Shown here: piece after piece, positions 23,355 through 32,004 of the stretch | Layout of the letters: each line of letters opens with the position of its first letter | Numbering within the stretch: the first letter of the stretch is position 1 | From: Bacteroidota bacterium | Lineage (GTDB): Bacteria > Bacteroidota > Bacteroidia > Bacteroidales > GCA-2748055 | Direction of reading: 5' to 3' | DNA: 49,300 nt | NCBI GenBank assembly: GCA_024244665.1 | Contig: JAAEOI010000081.1 | Location: 1-49,300 of the forward strand | Notes under the pieces: model-generated | What the model saw: only the letters and a program-made list of their open reading frames with translations | What the model was told of the DNA's origin: nothing | Databases searched by the model: none | Translations under genes and position numbers: made by a program

Positions 23355-25748
23355 TTATTCATCCCTCAGCACATCCACCGGATTGCGGGTGGCGGCCCGG
23401 AGTGTAATCAGGCTTGTGGTGAGCAGGGCACTGGCCAGGATGATCAGTCCGCCCAGCGGCACGATCCACCATGAGAAGCTGGTCTGACTGGCAAAGTTGG
23501 CAAGCCAGAGCCGCGTCACCCAGATGGTCACCGGGATCGCAATAATCACGGCGACCATCACCCAGGTAAAAAGCTGTTTACCCAGCAGGTAAACGATCTG
23601 CCAACGCATGGCTCCGTTCACCTTCCTGATGCCAATCTCCCTGATCCGTCTCCGGTTAATCAGCGCAACAAGTCCGAACAGGCCGATATTCGCAATGACG
23701 ATACTTAAGCCGGTGAATACCCCCAGGAGCTTACTCTGGTTAATATCATTCTGGTACATGGCCTCCACAGTCTGGTCCATGAAGGTGACCTCGAAGGGGA
23801 CTTCCTTGAAAAATGTCGCGTAGGTCTCTTCGATATAGTCAAGGGCCGCACCAACATCACCGGTATTCAGCTTCACGTTCATATACCCGCGGGTACCGGT
23901 CCCGAAATGAAATGCTATGGGTTTTGAATCATCATGAAGGGAGTTGTATTTTCCGCTCTTCAATACACCAAGCATCTCTATGTGAAGGATGAATTTTCCG
24001 GCCAGGCTATCACCCAGTCCAAGGAAGTCAACGCAGGCCTCATTGAGAACCAATCCACTCTGCTCCTCCAGTGGCCTCTCCGGGTCAAAGGCCCGCCCCT
24101 GACTTAGTTCCATCTTCATCAGGGGGATGTAATCAGCATCAATGGTCATCACGGATACGATCTTCGAAGCCTCCTGACCATCCACATCCAACTTGAAATG
24201 GGAGGTTCCCAGCACCTCCCCGGGAACATTGCTGGAATAAGCAGCATGGCTGATCATGGGATTTCTCTTCAGCTCCTCTTTAAAGGAAAATACCTTCTCA
24301 ACGGGTTGTCGGTCGGCATGCAGTTTCACCTGAACCACCTGCTCTGTATCGTAGCCCACATCGGCCCTGAGCAGATGCTGCACCTGCTGCGAGATCAGGA
24401 TGGAGGAGATAATCAGGATCACCGAGAGGGTAAACTGCAGGATGATGCTCCCCTTCCCGAAACCAAAGAGCCTGCGGCCCCTGGCTGTTCCGCCCTCACC
24501 GTTCAGCAGGTTTACAGGCTGACGGTATACCCTTGAGATTACTGAAAGCAGGAAGGCTATCACCAGGGATCCGATCACCACCAGGGAAAGGACAAGGAAA
24601 CTACCTGTCCTGAAACCCGAGTTCAGCAGGGCTCCGTCGAGCCAGCTTTTAAAGTAGGATTCCACCCCCGACAGGATAAACCAGGCAATGGCTGCCGAGG
24701 CAAGGATGATAAGAAGGGATTCGGTGATGAGCAGCCTGTAAATATGGGTGCGGGAAGCCCCGTTGATTTTAAATACACCCAGGCTCCTGCTCCTCGCCTC
24801 CATGGAGGCTGAAAGCAGGTTTGTGTAGTTGAGCAGGGCAATCAGCAAAATAAAAAGGCCTGTGACAATCAACAGGTAGCTGTAGCTCCGGTTTCCCTTG
24901 GGAAAGTCATAGGAGTAGCGGGGTGTGAAATGGAGGTCCGGCAGAGGGGTTAGGATCAGCTTAAAATCGGCCTGGAGAAAATTACCAAACTCCGCCATGT
25001 GCTTTTCATAAAATCCCGGGAAAAGGTCTTCTACCTCATCTATGGAGTTGTGCTCACCCAGCAGGATGAAATGGAAAGCAGAGGGTCTCCAGAAATTCTC
25101 GGAATCCTTTGATTCGATGCGCTGCTGCATCATGGGGTCAAAAGTAGACATGGAGATCAGGATGTGCATCCTGTGATGGATATTGGCAGGCAGATCCCGG
25201 GTCACACCGCTTACCTCAAACTCACTGTCATTGTTAATCTTCAGGATTTCTCCCACCACATCTGCACGACCAAAATACTTGCGGGCAATATTTTCAGAGA
25301 TCACAACACGGTTGCCTGCCACCAGGGCATCGGCGGGGGTTCCATAAAGGAAGTGCAGGGGGAACACTTTGAATACAGTGGAATCGGCGTAATAGACCTG
25401 CTCCTCGAAAAAGACATTCTCTCCCCGGGTAATGATGCATTTCTCCTCGTTGAGAAACAGCCTGGTCATGTTCTCAACCGGGGCCATCTCCTCCTTCATC
25501 GCCGGTCCCAGCCGTGGACCCAGCAGTCCGTGAATATTCTCATTGGCCGGCAGATTGATCTGCCCGCTCAGGCGGTAGACCCGGTCCCAGGTCTCCACAT
25601 GCTTATCATACCCATCCTGGTAACTTACATGGGAGTAGATAAAGAATACACTGGCAAAGGCCAGGGAAAACCCAACAATGCTCAGGACAGAATAAGAGGG
25701 CTGTCTGACCAGGTACTTAAGGGCAATGGAAATATAGGTGCGTATCAT
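23355..25748 (-). CDS. MacB/FtsX-type ABC transporter permease
   Basis: A 797-aa inner-membrane permease with the double MacB/FtsX layout common in Bacteroidota. The first transmembrane helix is near the N-terminus (SYSVLSIVGFSLAFASVFFI). A large periplasmic MacB-PCD domain follows (IARKYFGRADVVGEILKIN, EFEVSGVTRDLPAN), then FtsX helices (LFILLIALLNYTNLLSASM, RSRSLGVFKINGASRTHIYR). A second periplasmic domain precedes the last helices (LLGVFTGLSIVIANIGLFGL, RRRIREIGIRKVNGAMRWQI) and ends NPVDVLRDE. Such permeases transmit mechanical force across the periplasm; they handle envelope stress, lipids, peptides or toxins. The cognate ATPase gene precedes it by 60 bp. An upstream sigma-54-like promoter and an adjacent NtrC regulator suggest induced expression. 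Confidence 0.93.
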   Translation of the reverse strand: MIRTYISIALKYLVRQPSYSVLSIVGFSLAFASVFFIYSHVSYQDGYDKHVETWDRVYRLSGQINLPANENIHGLLGPRLGPAMKEEMAPVENMTRLFLNEEKCIITRGENVFFEEQVYYADSTVFKVFPLHFLYGTPADALVAGNRVVISENIARKYFGRADVVGEILKINNDSEFEVSGVTRDLPANIHHRMHILISMSTFDPMMQQRIESKDSENFWRPSAFHFILLGEHNSIDEVEDLFPGFYEKHMAEFGNFLQADFKLILTPLPDLHFTPRYSYDFPKGNRSYSYLLIVTGLFILLIALLNYTNLLSASMEARSRSLGVFKINGASRTHIYRLLITESLLIILASAAIAWFILSGVESYFKSWLDGALLNSGFRTGSFLVLSLVVIGSLVIAFLLSVISRVYRQPVNLLNGEGGTARGRRLFGFGKGSIILQFTLSVILIISSILISQQVQHLLRADVGYDTEQVVQVKLHADRQPVEKVFSFKEELKRNPMISHAAYSSNVPGEVLGTSHFKLDVDGQEASKIVSVMTIDADYIPLMKMELSQGRAFDPERPLEEQSGLVLNEACVDFLGLGDSLAGKFILHIEMLGVLKSGKYNSLHDDSKPIAFHFGTGTRGYMNVKLNTGDVGAALDYIEETYATFFKEVPFEVTFMDQTVEAMYQNDINQSKLLGVFTGLSIVIANIGLFGLVALINRRRIREIGIRKVNGAMRWQIVYLLGKQLFTWVMVAVIIAIPVTIWVTRLWLANFASQTSFSWWIVPLGGLIILASALLTTSLITLRAATRNPVDVLRDE

Positions 25749-25808
25749 CGGTATATGTATATCTGTTTTTTATCGATCGCTTGTTTTCGATTTCCGATCG
25801 CTTATCTG

Positions 25809-26486
25809 TTACTTTTCAGATTCTGTCTTAATGGCGCCATCGCGCAGGTGAATGATGCGGTGTGCATAGCTGGCATCTTTCGGAGAATGTGTCACCATCA
25901 CTACAGTTCCCCCTTTACGGTTATGATCGGTAAGCAGCTCCATCATCCGGGTGCGGTTCCTGGAGTCCAGGTTCCCGGTGGGCTCATCGGCCAGGAGCAG
26001 AACCGGTTCATTGACCACCGCCCTGGCAAATGCCACCCGTTGCTGCTGTCCGCCCGACAACTGAGACGGATAGTGCCTGCTGCGGTGCCCGATGTTCAAC
26101 AATTCAAGGATCTTCATGGCCCTTTCCCTGCGTTCCCTACGTTTCACACCCATGAAGACCAGGGGCAGCTCCACATTTTCCATCACGCTCAACTCATCCA
26201 CCAGGTTATAGTTCTGGAAAATAAAACCCATGTTCCCCCTCCTGAGCCCGGTCATCTGGTTTTCTGAGAGCGAGTTTACAGGGTTCCCCCGGAAGAGGTA
26301 TGTTCCCGAGCTAGGCCTGTCAATGAGCCCCAGCAGGTTCAGCAGGGTACTCTTCCCGCAACCCGAAGGCCCCATGACGGCCACAAATTCACCCTCATCC
26401 ACCCGGAGGGATAGGTTTCGTACCGCAGAGGTCTCCACCTCTTCAGTAAGGTAAGACCTGGTCAGTTCGTCGATTTGTATCAGCAT
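25809..26486 (-). CDS. ABC transporter ATP-binding protein (LolD/MacB family)
   Basis: A 225-aa cytoplasmic ATPase. Walker [10 protein letters not shown] at 39-47, Q-loop [13 protein letters not shown], signature LSGGQQQR, Walker [14 protein letters not shown] and the H-loop in MVTHSPKD are all present. The family is the LolD/MacB/FtsE branch, which pairs with mechanotransducing permeases. It is the first gene of a two-gene unit with the 797-aa permease and is divergent from a sigma-54 regulator gene. A good -24/-12 element lies 27-42 bp upstream of its start. Confidence 0.95.
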   Translation of the reverse strand: MLIQIDELTRSYLTEEVETSAVRNLSLRVDEGEFVAVMGPSGCGKSTLLNLLGLIDRPSSGTYLFRGNPVNSLSENQMTGLRRGNMGFIFQNYNLVDELSVMENVELPLVFMGVKRRERRERAMKILELLNIGHRSRHYPSQLSGGQQQRVAFARAVVNEPVLLLADEPTGNLDSRNRTRMMELLTDHNRKGGTVVMVTHSPKDASYAHRIIHLRDGAIKTESEK

Positions 26487-26512
26487 TTTCTTTATTGTTT
26501 TGGGAAACTGAA

Positions 26513-26528
26513 TGCGAATGGTGTGCCA
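26513..26528 (-). promoter_or_regulatory. Sigma-54 -24/-12 promoter for the ABC transporter
   Basis: On the minus strand TGGCACACCATTCGCA matches the sigma-54 consensus TGGCACGNNNNTTGCA with mismatches at position 7 and in TTGC (TCGC). The GG and GC dinucleotides have the correct spacing. Predicted transcription starts about 15 bases before the ATG at 26486. Confidence 0.65.
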
Positions 26529-26592
26529 CCCGGATTAAACCTCTGTTTCCATGCGATTTGATCATTTAAGCAAAATCGGAAATGTCTATCTT

Positions 26593-26612
26593 TTGGACAA
26601 GAGGGTGTCAAA
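26593..26612. promoter_or_regulatory. Candidate upstream activating dyad for the NtrC-type regulator
   Basis: TTGGACA and TGTCAAA face each other across AGAGGG. The core is GACA-N6-TGTC, and the 7-base arms match at 6 positions. It lies about 65 bp from the leftward -24/-12 element and next to the rightward one, where an enhancer-binding protein with a Fis-type HTH would bind. TTGGACAA recurs at 26616-26623, overlapping the rightward -24 box. Confidence 0.45.
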
Positions 26613-26616
26613 TAAT

Positions 26617-26632
26617 TGGACAATTGATTGCA
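26617..26632 (+). promoter_or_regulatory. Sigma-54-like promoter for the regulator/kinase operon
   Basis: TGGACAATTGATTGCA keeps the invariant TGG and a perfect TTGCA with correct GG-to-GC spacing, although the C-A-C of the -24 box is changed. Predicted transcription starts about 20 bases before the ATG at 26663. It implies autoregulation of the sigma-54 activator. Confidence 0.5.
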
Positions 26633-26662
26633 TTTGGTTTCATGCAGGTGTAGTTTTATACC

Positions 26663-28027
26663 ATGACCGATGCCCGCATACTGGTAGTAGATGACAACCG
26701 AAATGTGCTCACCGCACTGGACATGCTCCTCTCCAGGGAGTATTCCGGGGTAAAGTGTATCAGTAAGCCGGGACAGATCCTCTCCGAGTTAAGGGCTGGC
26801 TTTTACAGCGCCGTATTGCTTGACATGAATTACACTGCTGGTCAGAATACCGGTAATGAGGGGCTGTTCTGGCTAAGGGAGCTGATGAAGTTTGATCCCG
26901 AGGTATCGGTGGTGATGATCACCGCTTTCGGAGATATTGAACTGGCCGTAACAGCTTTGAAAGAAGGGGCTGTGGATTTTGTACTGAAGCCGTGGGATAA
27001 CCAGAAGCTGCTGGCAACCATGAGGACTGCGGTCAGGTTGACCCACTCCAAAAAGGAGGTGAAATCACTTCGCAAGGAGAAGGAGGCCCTGAAAGCTGAG
27101 CTCAAGGGGAAACCGGTTCACATCATTGGCAAGTCCCGGGCCATGAATGGGGTAGTGACTCTGGTCTCAAAAGTAGCGGCCACAGGGGCAAACATCCTGA
27201 TCACCGGCGAGAACGGAACCGGAAAGGAGCTGGTGGCCAGGGAGATTCACATGCAATCGGACCGTTCATCGGAAGTGATGATCCCGGTCGACCTGGGAGC
27301 AGTCCCCGAAACACTTTTTGAGAGTGAACTGTTCGGTCATGAAAAGGGAGCCTTCACCGATGCCCATACCGATCGATGCGGAAAAATTGAGGCAGCCCAC
27401 CGGGGCACCCTCTTCTTTGATGAGATCGGAAACCTCTCCACCTCCCTTCAGTCCAAGTTGCTCAGTGTTTTGCAGAACCGGACCATCACCCGGCTGGGAA
27501 GCAGCAAGCCTGTTCCTGTGGATATCCGGCTGCTCTGCGCCACCAATATGGATCTCAATGCCATGGTGGAGGAGGGAAATTTCCGGATGGACCTGCTCTA
27601 CCGAATCAATACCATCCAGATCGAAATACCTCCGCTCAGGGAAAGGGAAAATGATATTTTGCTGCTTGCAGAGTGGTTCCTTCAGCTCTTTTCGAACCGC
27701 TACCGAAAACCGGGGCTCTGTCTCGACCGGAGTGCCGAGACGGCGCTGAAGCAGTGGAGCTGGCCGGGGAATGTAAGGGAGCTGCAGCACAGCATTGAGC
27801 GGGCCGTGATCCTTTCCGATGAAAAGATCATCACAGCCGGAGGATTCAGGTTCAACCCGGAGACAGCCCCTCCATCTGCAACATTTGATGGCAGCCTGGA
27901 AGAGGTGGAGGCGCGGTTAATCTCACATTCCATCGGGAAGCATAAGGGGAACATGAGTGCTGTGGCACTGCAATTGGGAATCTCCCGGCAGACTCTCTAC
28001 AACAAAATAAAGAGATATGGGATTTAA
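26663..28027 (+). CDS. NtrC-family sigma-54-dependent response regulator
   Basis: A 454-aa enhancer-binding protein. The receiver domain spans 1-120 (ILVVDDN, phospho-acceptor Asp54 in VLLDMNY, TAFGD and VLKPW). The AAA+ sigma-54 activation domain spans about 152-385: Walker A GENGTGKE at 182-189, Walker B LFFDEIG at 250-256, and VRLLCATN-like sensor DIRLLCATN. The C-terminal Fis-type HTH is MSAVALQLGISRQTLYNKI. The sigma-54-contact loop, normally GAFTGA, reads GAFTDA at 229-234, a variant found in Bacteroidota relatives. The downstream kinase gene overlaps it by 11 bp. Divergent sigma-54-like promoters and a dyad upstream make the neighbouring ABC transporter its most likely target, along with its own operon. 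Confidence 0.95.
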   Translation: MTDARILVVDDNRNVLTALDMLLSREYSGVKCISKPGQILSELRAGFYSAVLLDMNYTAGQNTGNEGLFWLRELMKFDPEVSVVMITAFGDIELAVTALKEGAVDFVLKPWDNQKLLATMRTAVRLTHSKKEVKSLRKEKEALKAELKGKPVHIIGKSRAMNGVVTLVSKVAATGANILITGENGTGKELVAREIHMQSDRSSEVMIPVDLGAVPETLFESELFGHEKGAFTDAHTDRCGKIEAAHRGTLFFDEIGNLSTSLQSKLLSVLQNRTITRLGSSKPVPVDIRLLCATNMDLNAMVEEGNFRMDLLYRINTIQIEIPPLRERENDILLLAEWFLQLFSNRYRKPGLCLDRSAETALKQWSWPGNVRELQHSIERAVILSDEKIITAGGFRFNPETAPPSATFDGSLEEVEARLISHSIGKHKGNMSAVALQLGISRQTLYNKIKRYGI

Positions 28028-29366
28028 GAGACGCAACGGTACCATGCTCCTGCTGATGATTCTGGTGGTGGTCACCTCCCTGGCTCTGGGATGGTCGCTC
28101 TCCACTTCAAGGATGCACCTCTCCATCCTCCTGGCTGCTCTGATAATGATGGAAGCAATCACCCTCTACGGAGTGCTGACAAGGACCAACCGAGAGATCC
28201 TCTTCTTCTTCAGGGCCCTGGAGAATGATGACAGCTCCATCCACTTCAAAACTACACCCGGGAACCGTCTGCAGGCTGAGCTGAACCACTATCTGAACAA
28301 GCTGAACCTGAATTTCAGAGAGATGAAGGTGAAGCACGAACTGAGGGAACAATATTTCAACCAGATCCTGGAAAACCTCTCCAGCGGACTGATAGTAATC
28401 TCAAAAACAGGTCATGTGAACCACATCAACAGGGAAGCGCTCAGGCTGCTTAATCTTCAAAACCTCACCCATTTAAAGGCACTCAGGGAAGTTGACGGGA
28501 AACTGCATTCTGTTGTGGAGAGGCTGGAACCTGATATGAAGATCGAGTATGCACTGAAAGAAAAGGAGAGCGGTCTCAAAAAAGTACTGGGACTACAATA
28601 CACTTCGATCAACCTGAGGGGAGAGGATGTGAGGGTGCTGACCCTGCAGGACCTCTCGGTTGAGATGGAACAAAAGGAGATTGATGACTGGATCAGGCTG
28701 ATCCGGATCATGAGCCATGAAATCATGAACTCCCTGGCTCCCATCACCTCCATCTCCACAACCCTGAAAGATGTATGGTCCGAAGCCCCAGGCGAAGGAG
28801 ATGAGCAGGATGGAAAAAGGATCGGCCAGACCATCAGGGGACTGGATGCCATTGCAGAGCAGAGTGAAGGGCTCACCACCTTCTTTGAATCCTACCGGGT
28901 GCTGTCCAGGATACCTGACCCGGATAAAAAGGAGTTCCCATTATGTTCCATGTTTGATAAGCTGGAGACACTGGTACTGCACGATGAGACAAGCAGGGGT
29001 ATTGAGATCACATTCCGTTGTGACGAGCCCTCCAGGAAGATCCTCGCCGATGAACAGATGATTACCCAGGTAATGCTGAACCTGGTAAGAAATGCCTCAC
29101 GAGCTGTTGAAAAGGTCGCAAAACCTGCCATTGAAATCTCCGCGAACCAGTCTGATGAGGGTAAGCCCATCCTTTCCGTAAGGGACAACGGGGTGGGTAT
29201 TCCGCCTGAAATTGCCGATGAAATCTTCCTCCCCTTCTTCACTACCGGCGAGAAAGGGACTGGTGTGGGACTGAGCTACAGCCGACAGGTGATGAACGTG
29301 CACGGCGGACAGATCCGGTTCAATTCCCGGCCCGGCAGCACAGAGTTCACCCTCTCCTTTGGGTGA
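28017..29366 (+). CDS. NtrY-like sensor histidine kinase
   Basis: A 449-aa membrane sensor kinase. Two hydrophobic segments at 10-28 and 35-53 form a short hairpin with almost no periplasmic loop. A PAS-like domain follows at 110-215 (QYFNQILENLSSGLIVISKT, VNHINREALRLLNL). The dimerisation/phospho-acceptor helix is RIMSHEIMNSLAPI, with His234. The HATPase domain shows N-box LNLVRNASRAV, G1 VRDNGVGIP, F-box LPFFTTGEKGTGVGLSYSRQ and a terminal FTLSFG. The absence of a periplasmic sensor suggests it detects a membrane or cytoplasmic cue, perhaps through the ABC transporter; this is inference. It overlaps the regulator gene and is its obvious partner. Confidence 0.94.
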   Translation: MGFKRRNGTMLLLMILVVVTSLALGWSLSTSRMHLSILLAALIMMEAITLYGVLTRTNREILFFFRALENDDSSIHFKTTPGNRLQAELNHYLNKLNLNFREMKVKHELREQYFNQILENLSSGLIVISKTGHVNHINREALRLLNLQNLTHLKALREVDGKLHSVVERLEPDMKIEYALKEKESGLKKVLGLQYTSINLRGEDVRVLTLQDLSVEMEQKEIDDWIRLIRIMSHEIMNSLAPITSISTTLKDVWSEAPGEGDEQDGKRIGQTIRGLDAIAEQSEGLTTFFESYRVLSRIPDPDKKEFPLCSMFDKLETLVLHDETSRGIEITFRCDEPSRKILADEQMITQVMLNLVRNASRAVEKVAKPAIEISANQSDEGKPILSVRDNGVGIPPEIADEIFLPFFTTGEKGTGVGLSYSRQVMNVHGGQIRFNSRPGSTEFTLSFG

Positions 29367-29396
29367 ACACTTTCAGTTTCATTGATTGAATTACTA

Positions 29397-29849
29397 TTAA
29401 TCCCATACAAATCGCCAGGAGTTATCTGCCTGCCTTTTCCAAACGGTATGAAAAACACCCGTATTTTCAATCCTTGAACCACTTGAGTCGTTATGTGAAA
29501 CAGTATAATGGCCATAAGTATATCCCAAATCTCCCGAACTGGATACATCTACAAAATCAGGCTCCCATGTAAGGCTTAATTCATTATCTGTTGAGGTATT
29601 AGCACTGAGAAATTCCGCCATATCCGCCTTTCCGATCACCAGGCTGTTGTTGCGCATCAAAACGGCATCCTCTGCAGCATAAGCAAAGAATGCCGCTGGT
29701 ATACCTTCTGATTCGGCCATAGCGGCAAATTTTTGTTCCGTCTCAATAATCTCCTGCTTCCAAGTCTCAACAGAGCTTTTATCAGTTCCTGTTTTGCACG
29801 AATTGAGCACTAACAAAGCCAATAAAATGATATGTAAATTACTTTTCAT
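29397..29849 (-). CDS. NTF2-like (DUF4440/SnoaL) lipoprotein
   Basis: A 150-aa lipoprotein (VLNSC, Cys18). The mature part has the NTF2-like cone-fold pattern of DUF4440: EIIETEQKFAAMAESEGIPA, FFAYAAEDAVLMRNNSLVIG, a middle strand LTWEPDFVDVSSSGDLGYTY and the terminal GVFHTVWKRQADNSWRFVWD. Members are ketosteroid-isomerase-like and mostly without known substrate. It is convergent with the histidine kinase gene, 30 bp apart. No operon partner is evident. Confidence 0.85.
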   Translation of the reverse strand: MKSNLHIILLALLVLNSCKTGTDKSSVETWKQEIIETEQKFAAMAESEGIPAAFFAYAAEDAVLMRNNSLVIGKADMAEFLSANTSTDNELSLTWEPDFVDVSSSGDLGYTYGHYTVSHNDSSGSRIENTGVFHTVWKRQADNSWRFVWD

Positions 29850-29889
29850 ATGATCTCTCTTTGGGAAGGTTACAGTTCCTGTTTCTTCA

Positions 29890-30636
29890 TTATTTCACAT
29901 CATGTCGTCCTGAACTTAGAAATCCAATTGATGGGAGTTTCTTAGCCTCATTAAAAATATCAAATCCTTTCTTTAAATCAGACCATAGGCCAATCTTATC
30001 CGATTCAGTGCTATATTTATTTGAAAGCCGTAAAAATTCATCTTCAGTCAATCTTGAAGGAAAAACTGTCACAGGTATTGTGGCCTGACCATTATTTCTC
30101 GCCTCAATACAAAATATATAAAGCTCTTTAATCTGACTATCAGTAATTGGCAAACACCCAATCGTTACGCATGCTCCATGAATATAGATATCACCTCCAA
30201 GATTATCTTTATTGCCTAAAATCCTGTCCGACTTGTTAGGATAGTTTATTCCAAGGGACAGGTAAAAGTTGCTATATGGGTTGAATATATTGATATGATA
30301 AAATCCTTCAGGTATTTGCAAATCACCTTGTTTTCTTTTTGGCCCTAATCTCCCCGAAGTGCTGCAGACTTCATAAACTTTCAGCAATTCGAATTTGTCA
30401 TCGGCTTCATTCTTGCCCCATAATTCAATTTGTTTCTCACTTTTAAAAGCCCTGAGATAGATTTGAAGTTTACCCTTATCAATACCATTATTTCGCAACA
30501 CTGACAACATATTCGTTTCCGTATCTTTATATGCTTGTCTGACACGCGAATATTTAAGCTGCTCTTCCTTAAATGAACCCGAATCAAACGAGCAGAAAAG
30601 AATCAATACGAAAACGATTTGAATTATACTTTTCAT
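29890..30636 (-). CDS. L,D-transpeptidase (YkuD fold, YafK-like)
   Basis: A protein of about 248 aa exported by an N-terminal signal (MKSIIQIVFVLILFCSFDSG). The YkuD domain covers the middle: LQIYLRAFKSEKQIELWG, LKVYEVCSTSGRLGPKRKQG, PEGFYHINIFNPYSNFYLS, and the active site GGDIYIHGACVTIGCLPITD with the catalytic His and Cys. The layout matches the YafK group, whose members act on peptidoglycan cross-links or on the Braun-lipoprotein-type linkage. The start at 30636 is preferred over 30657 because the signal peptide begins there. Base composition is clearly more AT-rich than the core genes, like the unit that follows. Confidence 0.88.
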   Translation of the reverse strand: MKSIIQIVFVLILFCSFDSGSFKEEQLKYSRVRQAYKDTETNMLSVLRNNGIDKGKLQIYLRAFKSEKQIELWGKNEADDKFELLKVYEVCSTSGRLGPKRKQGDLQIPEGFYHINIFNPYSNFYLSLGINYPNKSDRILGNKDNLGGDIYIHGACVTIGCLPITDSQIKELYIFCIEARNNGQATIPVTVFPSRLTEDEFLRLSNKYSTESDKIGLWSDLKKGFDIFNEAKKLPSIGFLSSGRHDVK

Positions 30637-30657
30637 GGTCTTTCCGATTTGCAACAC

Positions 30658-30924
30658 TAAATGAACTGAATTTTTTCACCGCTAATTGTATTTTACTTTA
30701 CTCTGTAAATAATTATAATCAACCAAGATTCCTGGTGTCAATCTTTGGACTACAAGGCTCCCTATCAAGCTATTGAAATACCTTTGGTGTTATATTTGCA
30801 TTCCATTGAAGGTAAGGATAGCTTCGGTTTCAGTGCCGCATATATTCCATATTCATAATGTGGCATTCTTCAATTTAATACTAAACCGGCTATATTTTCA
30901 TTAGTTGTTCAATTTCATCATTTC
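30658..30924. other. AT-rich intergenic region
   Basis: No gene was recognised. TATATTTG at 30791-30798 fits the Bacteroidota -7 consensus on the plus strand but no plus-strand gene follows, so it may be an orphan promoter or chance in AT-rich DNA. Confidence 0.3.
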
Positions 30925-32004
30925 CTATGAATTCAATAATTCATATAATTTTTTCAAATAGTATTTCTTGCGACTAATTGTTTTCCAGAAAAAGAAATAC
31001 ACATCCTGTAGTTCAAGTACAGTTTCCTTTTTATCAGGACAATTACAATTTGCCATTTTTAGATAGACTTCATCCAGAAGTTGCTTATACATAATTGAAT
31101 CAATATCCTTCATCCAGAATTCGTAATGCTTCGATATGGTGGACGAAGGCATATAGTTTAGTTCTATTTTATTTATCTCTTTTGAATTAACCGACCCAGG
31201 AAACGTACAAATATCTTCATCTAATTTTTCTAAAAAATACTCATAGTTTAAATAGGAGACGGGGTTTATTCTATCACCATCATCACATAAAGTTAAAAAC
31301 TTGTTGTCGTTCATTTGCGAAAATAAATCAACGACAAATTCATCAACCATTTCAGGTTTCATCTGATCGTGCAGTACATTATTATTCCCAAAACAAAACC
31401 TTTTTACTAGAAAATTGTCCCTGAAAATGTAATTTAAGTATTCGGTATAATAGATTAGATTCCCCTCACCCTTCAACATAAACTTATTTTCTAAAACGGT
31501 CTTCATTTCTAAATTATTAAACGTACTCCATTTCCATGTCTGCACATTGGTAGAGTATTTAAAATTTTCGAAATCTAATAAGCAGTTTTGATAGCGGTTT
31601 TCAGAGAGTATTAACTCAAGTACAGATACCCAGGTGAAATTAGGAACGTAAAATGATACAGGTCTTTCTCCAAGCAATTCTTCTTTTACAGTCAAATCCT
31701 TTTTAACATGCTCTTTCAGATAACTTAGAGGAACCGCTGGGGGATATATTTCATAATAGAAAGAACCCAAAATTTCAACTAAACCTTCGTTTAATAAAGC
31801 ACGTAATAATTCAAGAACGGAATTATCTATTTCGCTAATTCTTTTTAATAAGGATCCGGTAATGGCGATACTGAATTTCTTTTTAGTTCTAAAATGAGAT
31901 TGTAATAAAGGTATGATGCTATAATTGATTGCATCAATTATCTCATCATCAGAAGTTACAGACGGCAGATGAAAATACCAACAAAGTATAATTCCTTTAT
32001 TCAT
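30925..32004 (-). CDS. GH57-like protein with substituted catalytic nucleophile
   Basis: A protein of about 359 aa resembling the catalytic barrel of GH57 alpha-glucan enzymes. Family motif 1 appears as CWYFHLPS (usually 'HQP'), motif 2 as GLVEILGSFYYE and motif 4 as LCDDGDRI (usually 'DDGE'). The stretch LKEHVKKDLTVKEELLGERP is also typical. Motif 3, normally 'WLPERVW' with the nucleophile Glu, reads YVPNFTW, placing Asn where Glu is expected (residue 127 of the longer form, 122 here). The acid/base Asp region is kept. It may be a non-hydrolytic or altered enzyme acting with the adjacent GT4. The start at 32004 (MNKGIILCWYF) is chosen because GH57 proteins begin close to motif 1; 32019 is possible. 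It overlaps the GT4 gene by 8 bp. Confidence 0.7.
   Translation of the reverse strand: MNKGIILCWYFHLPSVTSDDEIIDAINYSIIPLLQSHFRTKKKFSIAITGSLLKRISEIDNSVLELLRALLNEGLVEILGSFYYEIYPPAVPLSYLKEHVKKDLTVKEELLGERPVSFYVPNFTWVSVLELILSENRYQNCLLDFENFKYSTNVQTWKWSTFNNLEMKTVLENKFMLKGEGNLIYYTEYLNYIFRDNFLVKRFCFGNNNVLHDQMKPEMVDEFVVDLFSQMNDNKFLTLCDDGDRINPVSYLNYEYFLEKLDEDICTFPGSVNSKEINKIELNYMPSSTISKHYEFWMKDIDSIMYKQLLDEVYLKMANCNCPDKKETVLELQDVYFFFWKTISRKKYYLKKLYELLNS

Noticed and set aside
30791..30798. Promoter for a plus-strand gene or small RNA
   Set aside because: The TATATTTG box has no following gene, no structured RNA or terminator could be identified, and the region is AT-rich enough for chance matches.
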